A DNA stretch of 19,748 bases from JBOGXF01 sp050694275. GTDB taxonomy: Bacteria; Actinomycetota; CADDZG01; WHSQ01. Every line of letters begins with the position of its first letter. Positions within the stretch are counted from its first letter, which is position 1. Under the pieces are notes generated by a model, which made no database searches, had not been told where the DNA came from, and worked only from the letters and a program-made list of their open reading frames with translations. The stretch spans positions 1-19,748 of the forward strand of contig JBOGXF010000050.1 of NCBI GenBank assembly GCA_050694275.1, read 5' to 3'. Both the position numbers and the translations under genes were made by a program. Positions 1-6,395 of the stretch are shown one piece after another.

Positions 1-49
1 GCTCCGCCCGTTCGTCGCTGCTGATTTCCAGCGGCCGCAGACTCCACAT
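1..49 (-). CDS. 5' end of an unidentified gene running off the left edge
   Basis: An ATG on the minus strand at 49-47 is preceded by a good Shine-Dalgarno sequence (GGGAGG at 62-57, 7-nt spacing). It opens a frame that stays open to the window edge and begins MWSLRPLEISSDERAE. Only 16 codons are visible, so the product cannot be named. The 'P-L-x-I-x-x-x-E-R-A-E' style start resembles the N-terminus of some IS630-type transposases, but that is a weak guess. It is divergent from the lipoprotein gene at 225. Confidence 0.4.
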   Translation of the reverse strand, partial: MWSLRPLEISSDERAE

Positions 50-61
50 GACCCGACCTCC

Positions 62-84
62 CTCTCGTCGAAAGCCGACGAGAG
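62..84. repeat. Perfect 9-bp inverted repeat (hairpin) between divergent genes
   Basis: CTCTCGTCG (62-70) and CGACGAGAG (76-84) are perfect complements around a 5-nt loop (AAAGC). No T-tract follows on either strand, so it is not an obvious terminator. It overlaps the ribosome binding site of the minus-strand gene at the left edge, so it could mask that site in the mRNA or act as an operator. The rest of the 84-224 interval shows no convincing promoter. Confidence 0.5.
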
Positions 85-224
85 AAGCCTAAATGACACG
101 CGTGTAATTAATGCGGAGATCCACTAGATATTTCGCCGCGTTCCAATCCGCGCGCTGCGCACACGGCGAACATGCTCCGAAGCGAGAGCCGCTTCAAGAG
201 AGCAACTGGGAGGGTGATGGTTTG

Positions 225-1478
225 ATGAGCAAGACATGGCTGCTGCGGCTGATGGCCGGGCTGATGACGTTCGCGCTGATCGGTGCCGCGTGTTCCTCGG
301 ATGTTACCGGCACGGCCACCGATACAGAGACCGAAGCGCCGCCGGAAGAGGAGACGACCCCCGAAGAGGAAGCTCCGGCTGTAGACACCCAGGCCGCGAC
401 GTTGACGCGTGATCTCACGGCTCTGCTCGCCGACCACGAGTACCTCGCAGGGCTCGCGGTGCTCCAGGGCGTCACCGCGGGTCCCGACTCGGCCGAGTTC
501 GAGGCCGCCGCGGGAGCGCTCGACAAGAACTCCGTGCAACTGTCCGACGCGATTGGGTCGGTCTACGGCGACGCGGGCGGCAAGCAGTTCCTGTCGTTGT
601 GGCGGGCCCACATCGGGTTCTTCGTCGACTACACGCTCGCAAAGGCGGGCGGCGACATGGCCGGACAGAAGGCGGCGAGAAACAAGCTCGACGGCTATCG
701 CAGCGACTTCGGTGCCTTCATCGAGGGCGCGACCGAAGGTGGTCTCCCCGCCGATGCGGTCGCAGACGCCTTGAGGCCCCACGTCGAATCCACCATCTCG
801 GCGATCGACTCGGTCATCGTCGGTGACGGCAAGGCCTTCGATAAGCTGCGTGAGGCTGCCGGCCACCTCCCCGGCATCGCGACCGCTCTGTCCGGTGCGA
901 TCTCCGAGCAGCAGGGCTTCACCGGCACCGCCGACGATGGCGCATCACAGCTGCAGCGCGACCTCACGGCTCTGCTCGCCGACCACGAGTACCTCGCAGG
1001 GCTCGCGGTGCTCCAGGGCGTCACCGCAGGAACGGATTCGGCCGAGTTCATGGCCGCCGCGGGAGCACTCGACAAGAACTCCGTGCAACTGTCCGACGCG
1101 ATTGGGTCGGTCTACGGCGACGCGGGCGGCAAGAAGTTCCTGTCGCTGTGGCGGGCCCACATCGGGTTCTTCGTCGACTACACGCTCGCCAAGGCGGGCG
1201 GCGACATGGCCGGACAGAAGGCGGCGAGAAACAAGCTCGACGGCTACCGCAGCGACTTCGGTGCCTTCATCGAGGGCGCGACCGAAGGCGGGCTCCCCGC
1301 CGATGCGGTCGCAGACGCCCTGAGGCCCCACGTCGAGTCCACCATCTCGGCGATCGACTCGGTCATCGCCGGTGACGGCAAGGCCTTCGACAAGCTGCGT
1401 GAGGCAGCCGGCCACCTCCCCGGCATCGCGACCGCCCTGTCTGGCGCAATCGTGGCCCAGTTCCCGGACATGTTCTAG
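225..1478 (+). CDS. Lipoprotein with two nearly identical tandem helical domains
   Basis: The 417-residue product starts at ATG 225 behind a GGGAGG-like site at 208-214; the longer frame from 111 lacks this. Residues 1-22 form a lipoprotein signal with lipobox Gly-Ala-Ala-Cys (Cys23), then a Thr/Glu/Pro-rich linker to about residue 60. Two copies of a roughly 165-residue, Ala-rich, probably all-helical domain follow, offset by exactly 183 residues. Each copy has four His in the same places (71, 129, 186, 214 and 254, 312, 369, 397), in contexts such as DHEYL, WRAHIGFF, RPHVES and AGHLPG. This could be a helical bundle binding a metal or cofactor, but that is inference. I do not recognise a named family. 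It is probably anchored on the outer face of the membrane. A terminator follows at 1512, so it appears to be transcribed alone. Confidence 0.85.
   Translation: MSKTWLLRLMAGLMTFALIGAACSSDVTGTATDTETEAPPEEETTPEEEAPAVDTQAATLTRDLTALLADHEYLAGLAVLQGVTAGPDSAEFEAAAGALDKNSVQLSDAIGSVYGDAGGKQFLSLWRAHIGFFVDYTLAKAGGDMAGQKAARNKLDGYRSDFGAFIEGATEGGLPADAVADALRPHVESTISAIDSVIVGDGKAFDKLREAAGHLPGIATALSGAISEQQGFTGTADDGASQLQRDLTALLADHEYLAGLAVLQGVTAGTDSAEFMAAAGALDKNSVQLSDAIGSVYGDAGGKKFLSLWRAHIGFFVDYTLAKAGGDMAGQKAARNKLDGYRSDFGAFIEGATEGGLPADAVADALRPHVESTISAIDSVIAGDGKAFDKLREAAGHLPGIATALSGAIVAQFPDMF
411..1452 (+). repeat. Tandem intragenic duplication, 549-bp period
   Basis: Positions 411-903 and 960-1452 align without gaps at a 549-bp offset. 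By hand count they differ at about 24 of 493 positions (about 95% identity). About 18 differences are silent and only four residues differ (Pro/Thr, Glu/Met, Gln/Lys, Val/Ala). The 904-959 linker separates the units. Confidence 0.9.
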
Positions 1479-1511
1479 GTAGCAGCAAAGGCCCTCCTCG
1501 CCGCCAGGAAG

Positions 1512-1540
1512 AGGCGCCCTGCTTCGGTGGGCGCCTTTTT
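1512..1540 (+). terminator. Rho-independent terminator after the repeat lipoprotein
   Basis: AGGCGCCC (1512-1519) pairs with GGGCGCCT (1529-1536) around a 9-nt loop, followed directly by a T run to 1540. It lies 34 nt after the stop codon of the lipoprotein. Confidence 0.85.
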
Positions 1541-1571
1541 CTGTCGCGTGGCAACCCAAACGCCATGCGGG

Positions 1572-1973
1572 ATGCGAACGGTGGTTGTGAAGGATTTCCT
1601 GACGATGTCTGTGGGGGCCCTCGTTTCATTGCTCTTTGCAGCGTGCGCCGGCGCGCCCGGGTCACCCGCGCCGGCAGAGGCTGAAACTCACCGGCAAGCT
1701 GCCATCTCGCGCTCCGCATTAACCGACTCGGCTGCGGCCGCCCGGGCCTACGGGCAGGCACATCTGGGTCACTTCCTCGATCTCAACCTGAGGCGACTCC
1801 AGCGAGAAGGGCTCGAGCTCCCCGACTCGATCTCGCTGACGGTGCGGGCTACTCATACATCTTTCTGCATCCTCGCTACCAATGAGGCGCTGCCCTCGAT
1901 CCATCCCTGGGCCCGAGGTTCACTGTCTTCCCGCGATCTCCGCCCCTCCAGCCAAGATCGCTGCGACCATTGA
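1572..1973 (+). CDS. Small putative secreted lipoprotein
   Basis: The frame from ATG 1572 encodes 133 residues with a hydrophobic N-terminus and lipobox Leu-Phe-Ala-Ala-Cys (Cys25). An alternative ATG at 1605 has an AAGGA site 10 nt upstream and would give a shorter signal with the same cysteine. After an Ala/Pro linker comes a helical stretch (about residues 50-90), then a segment with two Cys and a Trp (TSFC...ATNE...HPW...DRC). That order resembles the C-terminal region of small actinobacterial pilin-like secreted proteins, but I cannot assign a family. It lies between a terminator and the sigma factor gene. The start is uncertain. Confidence 0.55.
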   Translation: MRTVVVKDFLTMSVGALVSLLFAACAGAPGSPAPAEAETHRQAAISRSALTDSAAAARAYGQAHLGHFLDLNLRRLQREGLELPDSISLTVRATHTSFCILATNEALPSIHPWARGSLSSRDLRPSSQDRCDH

Positions 1974-2013
1974 GTAAGCAATCCGGGGGATCGGTGGCAT
2001 CCGAACCCAGTGA

Positions 2014-2601
2014 GTGAACCGAGCTTCAATGAGGACGATGACTAGAGAGGCCGACGCAGCCCTTGCCGCCAAGCTCATGGCGCGCGACGAGAAGGCACTC
2101 GCAGAAGCCGTCGAGCTCTATGGAGGGATCGTGAACGGGATGGCGAGAAGGATCGTCGCAGAAGCCACCCTCGCTGAGGAGGTGGCACAGGACGTGTTCG
2201 TCGCTCTGTGGCGTCGCCCCGGTGCATTCGATCCCGAGCGCGGGAGCCTCAAAACCTTCCTTGCGACCCTGGCTCGCAACAAGGCGGTAGATCTGGTACG
2301 GCACGAGCAGAGTGTCCGTCGAACCAAGGATTCGCTGCTCGCCGAATTCTCGACAACGGCCGAGCGCTACGAGTTCGCCGACAAGCTTGAGAGTCGTGCA
2401 GAGATACATGAGGCGCTCGCCCGCATCCCTGAGTCACAGCGCGAGGTGATCGCGCTCGCGTACTTCGGCGGGCGCACCTACCGGGAGGTCGCCACAGAAC
2501 TGGCCATCCCAGAGGGAACGGCCAAGACCAGGATGCGAGATGGTCTAGCCAAGCTCCGCAGCGTGTTGTCCGCGACACGGGAGGACTCAGACGGTGAATG
2601 A
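2014..2601 (+). CDS. ECF-type RNA polymerase sigma factor (SigK-like)
   Basis: The product has the two domains of an extracytoplasmic-function sigma factor. Region 2 spans about residues 33-100 (EEVAQDVFVALWRRPGAFD then LKTFLATLARNKAVDLVR, the core-binding and -10-recognition helices). Region 4 spans about 132-185 (IPESQREVIALAYF then the TYREVATELAIPEGTAKTRM helix-turn-helix that reads the -35). The next gene starts inside its stop region and encodes a zinc-finger RskA anti-sigma factor. That pairing is typical of the SigK/RskA group, in which membrane-released anti-sigma frees the factor under stress. The start could be GTG 2014, ATG 2029 or ATG 2038; none has an ideal ribosome binding site. 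No -35/-10 of its own could be identified. Confidence 0.88.
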   Translation: MNRASMRTMTREADAALAAKLMARDEKALAEAVELYGGIVNGMARRIVAEATLAEEVAQDVFVALWRRPGAFDPERGSLKTFLATLARNKAVDLVRHEQSVRRTKDSLLAEFSTTAERYEFADKLESRAEIHEALARIPESQREVIALAYFGGRTYREVATELAIPEGTAKTRMRDGLAKLRSVLSATREDSDGE

Positions 2602-3286
2602 CATCCACGAGCGCATCGAGTCCTTGATCGCGGCATACGCGATGGGAGCGGTCCCTGAGGAAGAGGTGCCGGCCATCCGCGCGCACATCCTGTCGTGCGA
2701 GGCGTGTTTCGCGGAAGCAGAGAGTTACACCGAAGCGCTGGCAGAGTTGGCGACATCCGTCGCTCCTGCATCGGTTCCCGAGGGTTTCGCAGACCGCGTG
2801 CTGACCAAGGCTCGCGGTGAACCCGAGTCGCCGGCAAGAGGAACGGGCGCAGGGAGGCGTTTCAGGCGAGCACTCGCACCGATCGTTGCCGTAGTGGCGA
2901 CCATCTTTCTTCTGGGCACAGCGGTCGCGCTCCTACGTGCCACCGATCGCCAGCGTGAATACCAGAGGGTCGTGGCCTCGCTCGTTCGTGATCCAGACGC
3001 GTTCTCGCTCGAGGGTCCAGGAGGGGCGGAGGCGATGCTCGCCTCCAGTGATGCTGGACTGGTATTGGTGGCGGTCGATCTCGGAGAAGCTCCGCGCGGG
3101 CGGGACTACCAGCTCTGGCTGATCAAAGACGGGGTTCCCACTCCCGGCGTGACCTTCGACGTCACTGAGTCTGTCGTTGTCGTGGAATCGGACGAGGACC
3201 TGGACGCCTACGAAGGAGCAGCCATCACGGTGGAACCTGACGGCGGCTCGCGCCAGCCAACCACCGATCCTGTGCTGTCCACGTAA
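2594..3286 (+). CDS. RskA-family anti-sigma factor with zinc-binding N-terminus
   Basis: The GTG start at 2594 overlaps the sigma-factor stop by 8 nt, so the pair is probably translated in a fixed ratio. The N-terminus carries the zinc anti-sigma signature His31-x3-Cys35-x2-Cys38, which holds the sigma factor in the cytoplasm. One membrane helix lies at about residues 94-115. The outside domain (about 120-230) has the RskA hallmarks DYQLWLIKDG, TPGVTF and VTVEPDGGS-type elements near the end (here AITVEPDGGSRQPTTDPVL). In this family regulated proteolysis of the outer domain and membrane segment releases sigma. Length (230 residues) fits the family. The next gene, a secreted protein, could be a target. 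Confidence 0.9.
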   Translation: MNDIHERIESLIAAYAMGAVPEEEVPAIRAHILSCEACFAEAESYTEALAELATSVAPASVPEGFADRVLTKARGEPESPARGTGAGRRFRRALAPIVAVVATIFLLGTAVALLRATDRQREYQRVVASLVRDPDAFSLEGPGGAEAMLASSDAGLVLVAVDLGEAPRGRDYQLWLIKDGVPTPGVTFDVTESVVVVESDEDLDAYEGAAITVEPDGGSRQPTTDPVLST

Positions 3287-3395
3287 ATGCCAATTCTCAG
3301 GGAAGGGGAGCCTCGATCAGACGAGGTGGGCAGGAAACGTGAGGTGGAAGGCGAACCCAGACGCAGGAAGAACGTCCTGCTGAAAGGTAATCACG

Positions 3396-4103
3396 ATGAA
3401 GCCACGCACGCTGATCGCGGCCCTCACCGCTGCGACGCTCCTTCTCGGTCTGGCCGCTCCCGCCGGGCTCGCGGCAAAGAAGAAGAAAAAGAAGAAAGGT
3501 CCGGTCGTGGTCGCCACCGACCCGGCCGACGACTGGGGTGCAAACGTCGACCCGAACATTGCTCCCGCAGGGATCCCGCTCGGCATGGAGCTCGTCGAAG
3601 CAGCGGTCGGATTGTCCGAGGACAAGACCGCGATCAACTTCATCCTCAAGCTCGCGGGCCCGACTGCGGGCGGCATCCCCGAGGGCGTCCGCTACGGTTG
3701 GGAATTCTCGGTCGACGGCAACGCCTATCAGCTCAACGGCGGGCGCACTGAGCTGTTGCGCGGCATGTGCAACCCTTTGATCACAGACCCCGCATGTCCG
3801 CCGAACTTCGGCGACCCCGGCGCCTTGACCAACTTCCCTTTCTTCGTGCGCTCCGGTTCCTGCACCGTGGGAGCGGACTGCAGGGTCCATGTCGTGGTCA
3901 ATGCGATCTTCGACGCAACCGCCGGCACGATCACCATCCCGGTACCGCTTGAGGCCGTGGAGGCGAAGCTGGGGTCGACGATCGCTCCGCTCCCGGGCCT
4001 CTTCGGTGCCATCTACGCGGCCCCCGGAGTCGTCGTGACGACGAACGGACTGCCCCACGACGCCATCGCGAGCACCAAGACGGTGAAGCTGCCGAAGAAG
4101 TAG
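3396..4103 (+). CDS. Secreted protein with a seven-lysine run after the signal peptide
   Basis: This 235-residue protein starts at ATG 3396 with AAAGG 9 nt upstream. A Sec signal peptide (about 1-26, cleavage near AGLAA) is followed at once by Lys28-Lys34. The body contains Asp-rich segments near the start (ATDPADDWGANVDPN) and three Cys between about 125 and 170, giving an extracellular beta-rich look, and ends in KLPKK. I recognise no family. The lysine run could hold the protein to anionic cell-wall polymers, but that is inference. It lies 109 bp after the anti-sigma gene with no terminator seen between them, so it may belong to the same unit. A 6-bp hairpin (GCAGGA/TCCTGC, 3363-3380) sits just before its ribosome binding site. 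Confidence 0.8.
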   Translation: MKPRTLIAALTAATLLLGLAAPAGLAAKKKKKKKGPVVVATDPADDWGANVDPNIAPAGIPLGMELVEAAVGLSEDKTAINFILKLAGPTAGGIPEGVRYGWEFSVDGNAYQLNGGRTELLRGMCNPLITDPACPPNFGDPGALTNFPFFVRSGSCTVGADCRVHVVVNAIFDATAGTITIPVPLEAVEAKLGSTIAPLPGLFGAIYAAPGVVVTTNGLPHDAIASTKTVKLPKK

Positions 4104-4115
4104 CGGGATTCGCTA
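4101..4115. repeat. Small inverted repeat containing both convergent stop codons
   Basis: TAGCG (4101-4105) and CGCTA (4111-4115) pair around GGATT. The left arm contains the TAG of the secreted-protein gene. The right arm contains the TAG (minus strand) of the toxin gene. It is too short and lacks a T-tract, so a terminator role is doubtful. Confidence 0.35.
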
Positions 4116-4433
4116 ACAGTCGACCGCGATCCTCATCGCTCTGCACGCTTCCACAAGACGTGACGGGCGAAGGCTGCACTCGCGCCGGACAAGGTGTGCC
4201 TTCGGAACCACACGGAGGTTGTCGAAGGTCGCTGCGCATTCAGCCGGCATGCCGTCCTCGGGTCCCAATCTGAGTTCTGTGGGGATCATGCGCACCGTGC
4301 GAGTGATCGGCGCGGCGAGCACGGAGTTGAGAACCGGGATCGCGGCGTCGCGGGTCATGACGAGAAACGGGCGACGACCAACATCGGGTAGCTCCCCCCA
4401 CCAGACCTCCCCTCGTCGAGGAGTGGTCACCAC
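4113..4433 (-). CDS. MazF/PemK-type toxin (mRNA interferase)
   Basis: The 106-residue product has the order of the MazF family: RGEVWWGELP (residues 7-16), the RRPFLVMTRD strand, the APITRTVR strand with its conserved Thr/Arg, TELRLGPEDGMP, and DNLRVVPK near the end. Family members are ribosome-independent or -dependent RNases that cut mRNA at short motifs and are held inactive by the antitoxin. The GTG start at 4433 overlaps the upstream antitoxin gene by 7 nt, the usual antitoxin-first arrangement. The length matches the family and no key segment is missing, so it looks intact. Its target sequence cannot be read from the DNA. Confidence 0.92.
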   Translation of the reverse strand: MVTTPRRGEVWWGELPDVGRRPFLVMTRDAAIPVLNSVLAAPITRTVRMIPTELRLGPEDGMPAECAATFDNLRVVPKAHLVRRECSLRPSRLVEACRAMRIAVDC

Positions 4434-4681
4434 GGCTCTTCTGCGATCGCTTGACGAAGCGACTCAAGGGCGGCGGCTTCCTCGGCCGGCGTGGGTGGCG
4501 TTCGTTTGTAGCCCTCGGCGATCGACCGATCCTCTTCACGCCGTCGCTCTATCTGTGCAATCGCCTCCACACCCGCTCGGACCGCCGCCGCGCGACTCTC
4601 GTAGAGGCCGGCTCGCACGAGTTCGTCCAACTTCTCAAGCAGTTCCTTGGGGAGGCGCACAGCGATCTGGCGGCTTGTCAC
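4427..4681 (-). CDS. Ribbon-helix-helix antitoxin of the MazF pair
   Basis: The 84-residue product begins with a ribbon-helix-helix fold (about residues 3-45): strand RQIAVRLP, helix KELLEKLDELVRAG, turn, and helix SRAAAVRAGVEAI. Such domains dimerise and bind palindromes. The C-terminal half (about 46-84) is charged and probably disordered, the part that usually wraps the toxin. The start is GTG 4681. A TATGCT hexamer at 4693-4688 lies 7 nt upstream, so the mRNA may be leaderless. The hexamer is inside the palindrome at 4689-4707, which fits autorepression. Confidence 0.9.
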   Translation of the reverse strand: MTSRQIAVRLPKELLEKLDELVRAGLYESRAAAVRAGVEAIAQIERRREEDRSIAEGYKRTPPTPAEEAAALESLRQAIAEEPW

Positions 4682-4688
4682 ACAATCA

Positions 4689-4707
4689 GCATACCAAAAT
4701 GGTATGC
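4689..4707. promoter_or_regulatory. Palindromic operator of the toxin-antitoxin operon
   Basis: GCATACCA (4689-4696) and TGGTATGC (4700-4707) form a perfect 8-bp inverted repeat around AAA, 8 nt upstream of the antitoxin GTG. A minus-strand -10-like TATGCT overlaps its left arm; no clear -35 was found. A bound ribbon-helix-helix dimer would block this promoter. The same site lies upstream of the divergent cold-shock gene, so it could affect that as well. Confidence 0.7.
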
Positions 4708-4790
4708 AGATGGGGACTCCCTGGTTGTGCTAACTTCTTGCAGTTTCATCAGAAGGGCTTGCCGCCCTGGGTTTGAAAGGGAGTGTGGAA

Positions 4791-4991
4791 GTGGCGCAGG
4801 GGACGGTTAAGTGGTTCAGCAACGACAAGGGCTACGGCTTCATCTCTCAAGACGACGGCGAAGATGTTTTCGTCCACTTTTCCGCCATTGAGACCGAGGG
4901 CTACAAGTCGCTGGCCGAGGGGCAGGCGGTCGAGTTCGAGGTCACCGAGGGTCCCAAGGGCAAGCAGGCCGCCAACGTCCGCCTGCTGTAA
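4791..4991 (+). CDS. cspA: Cold-shock protein (CspA family)
   Basis: The 66-residue single cold-shock domain binds single-stranded RNA and DNA and acts as an RNA chaperone. It has the RNP1 motif (KGYGFI, residues 13-18) and the RNP2 motif (VFVHF, 26-30) and ends ANVRLL. GTG 4791 is chosen because AAAGGGAG (4776-4783) lies 7 nt upstream and the family begins with a short M-x-x-G-T-V-K-W-F. It is divergent from the toxin-antitoxin operon. No clear promoter was found in the 83-bp gap after the palindrome. The copy number in the genome cannot be known from one window, so the letter in the symbol is by family only. Confidence 0.93.
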   Translation: MAQGTVKWFSNDKGYGFISQDDGEDVFVHFSAIETEGYKSLAEGQAVEFEVTEGPKGKQAANVRLL

Positions 4992-5040
4992 CGGGCACCC
5001 TCGACCCAGGCGCCCCGGAAGCTGCAGAAACCCGAGGCTG

Positions 5041-5562
5041 CTACGCGCTCGGCGCGCCGCCCGACCGCTCGGCGAACCCAAGCTGAAGCTGGGCCAGCGT
5101 TCGGCGCAGCGGCGCTTCCGCGTCGCCGAGCCGCGGCCCGGTTGAATTGATCACCCCGGCGAGCGCGTCAATGACGAGACCCGCGTCCGAGAGCTCGCCC
5201 GCGTCGAGCTTGACCCCGGCGACGTTTGCGAGCGTGACCGCGACGTTGATGATCCAGTCCGGCCCGGGCGTCTTCACGATCTCGTCGGCGACGCGCTTGG
5301 CCTCGGCCTCCTGCTCGGGGGTCCAGACCTGCTGAGGGGGAGGTTCCTCGGCTCGTGGCTCGGCGGACGGGGCCTCCGCCGGCGCCGGTTCGGTGTGAGC
5401 GGTCTCGGCCGCAGCCCCGGCACCGCGCGCCGAGCCCCGTTTGTCGACGACGCGTGGCCTTGGCTTCTCTTGGTCCTCTTCGTTCCCCTCGTGCCCTCTG
5501 TTCTCGCTCACGCTGCGGTTTATACTTCTTTGTGCGAAGAGTCGCCAAGAAGGGAACGACAT
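5041..5562 (-). CDS. DUF1844 protein with a long disordered N-terminus
   Basis: The C-terminal part (about residues 85-170: IINVAVTLANVAGVKL, then DAGLVIDALAGVINS, then LRRTLAQLQLGFAE) matches the small helical DUF1844 family of unknown function, often found beside infC in actinobacteria. About residues 18-82 are a Glu/Pro/Ala-rich, probably disordered segment. Two starts are possible. ATG 5562 has a near-perfect ribosome binding site (GGAGGTGA, 6-nt spacing). GTG 5511 would give a product starting MSEN, like homologs I remember, and lies 7 nt after a TATAAA hexamer (5524-5519), which fits a leaderless mRNA. The first is used for the coordinates. The gene diverges from infC, and the two share the control region. 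Confidence 0.8.
   Translation of the reverse strand: MSFPSWRLFAQRSINRSVSENRGHEGNEEDQEKPRPRVVDKRGSARGAGAAAETAHTEPAPAEAPSAEPRAEEPPPQQVWTPEQEAEAKRVADEIVKTPGPDWIINVAVTLANVAGVKLDAGELSDAGLVIDALAGVINSTGPRLGDAEAPLRRTLAQLQLGFAERSGGAPSA
5519..5526. promoter_or_regulatory. Candidate bidirectional -10 element for infC and the DUF1844 gene
   Basis: TATACT reads forward at 5521-5526, and TATAAA reads on the minus strand at 5524-5519. The minus-strand element has a weak -35 (TTGGCG, 5548-5543, 18-bp spacing). The forward element has no good -35. Predicted starts are near 5533 (infC leader of about 185 nt) and 5511 (at a GTG). Overlapping -10 elements on opposite strands are a known promoter type; assignment here is by eye. 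Confidence 0.45.
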
Positions 5563-5599
5563 CCCTCACCTCCCGGCCGATGGTCGTGGGGGTCAGTGG

Positions 5600-5686
5600 C
5601 GGGGAGCGCAGATGTCCCCGTGGAGCCGGTGACGTCCGGTTTCTTGGCGTCGTCGGCTTTTTTCGCGTAAGGGGCCGAGCGCCCCT
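5600..5686 (+). promoter_or_regulatory. Structured infC leader with an intrinsic attenuator
   Basis: Three hairpins lie in series before infC. The first pairs 5600-5605 with 5615-5620. The second pairs 5624-5634 with 5648-5658 (11 bp, two G.U pairs), followed by a run of six T ending at 5663, which is a Rho-independent terminator. The third pairs AGGGGC 5670-5675 with GCCCCT 5681-5686, just before the gene. A terminator inside the leader, with infC as the only gene downstream, suggests premature-termination control, as leaders sensing L20 or IF3 do in other phyla. The ligand is unknown. Confidence 0.6.
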
Positions 5687-5717
5687 GTAAGTGCAGGTCG
5701 GCAGGAAGGAGAAGCGC

Positions 5718-6392
5718 ATCTCGCAGCAGGAACTGAGGATTAACGAGCGCATTCGGATCCCGCGCGTGAGGGTCGTGGGCCCCGACGGAACCCAGATCGG
5801 GATCATCGAGACGGAGAAGGCGCTCGCGATGGCCATGGAGCAGGACCTCGATCTCGTCGAGGTCGCTCCCCAGGCGGATCCGCCGGTGTGCCGCATCATG
5901 GACTACGGCAAGTACAAGTACGAGCAGGACGTCCGTCAGAGGGCCGCCCGCAAGAAGCAGTCGAACGTGGTCGTCAAAGAGATGAAGATGCGACCCAAGA
6001 TCGACACTCACGACTACGAGACGAAGAAGGGTCACGTCGTCCGGTTCCTGCGACAGGGAGCAAAGGTCAAAGTCACGATCATGTTCAGAGGGCGAGAGAC
6101 GGTTCACCCCGAGCTCGGCGAGAAGCTGTTGGTCAGGCTTGCCGACGAGCTCTCGGACATCGCCAAGATCGCGACGCCGCCGAAGCTCGACGGACGGAAC
6201 ATGACGATGGTCCTCGACCCGCTGAAGGAAGCGATCGAGCAGAAGGAGAGCGCACCGAAGCCACAGCCCCGCCCGAGACGAGAGGCTCGAGCCCCCGGCC
6301 CTCCGGAGGAGAAGGAAGAAGAGGAGGAGCTGGAGGAGGACGAGGCGAAGCCGGCGAGACCGGTGAAGGTGACGAGAGCCGAGGGAGGTTGA
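5718..6392 (+). CDS. infC: Translation initiation factor IF-3
   Basis: IF3 binds the 30S subunit, checks the start codon and initiator tRNA, and prevents early 50S joining. The N-domain signature RINERIRIPRVRVVGPDG and the linker stretch (DLVEVAPQADPPVCRIMDYG) are present, followed by the C-domain (KEMKMRPKID, then KVKVTIMFRGRE, then DGRNMTMVLDP). A roughly 55-residue Pro/Glu-rich tail follows, as in other actinobacterial IF3. The start chosen is ATC 5718: AGGAAGGAG (5703-5711) lies 6 nt upstream. The first conventional start in frame, GTG 5691, has no ribosome binding site. Rare AUU/AUC starts on infC are known in other bacteria and let IF3 repress its own synthesis. rpmI and rplT follow in an operon. 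Confidence 0.93.
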   Translation: MSQQELRINERIRIPRVRVVGPDGTQIGIIETEKALAMAMEQDLDLVEVAPQADPPVCRIMDYGKYKYEQDVRQRAARKKQSNVVVKEMKMRPKIDTHDYETKKGHVVRFLRQGAKVKVTIMFRGRETVHPELGEKLLVRLADELSDIAKIATPPKLDGRNMTMVLDPLKEAIEQKESAPKPQPRPRREARAPGPPEEKEEEEELEEDEAKPARPVKVTRAEGG

Positions 6393-6395
6393 CGG

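Noticed and set aside
108..1559. Minus-strand open frames of 252 and 204 residues over the repeat lipoprotein
   Set aside because: They copy each other because the underlying DNA is duplicated; the plus strand has a signal peptide, ribosome binding site, terminator and silent-site bias.
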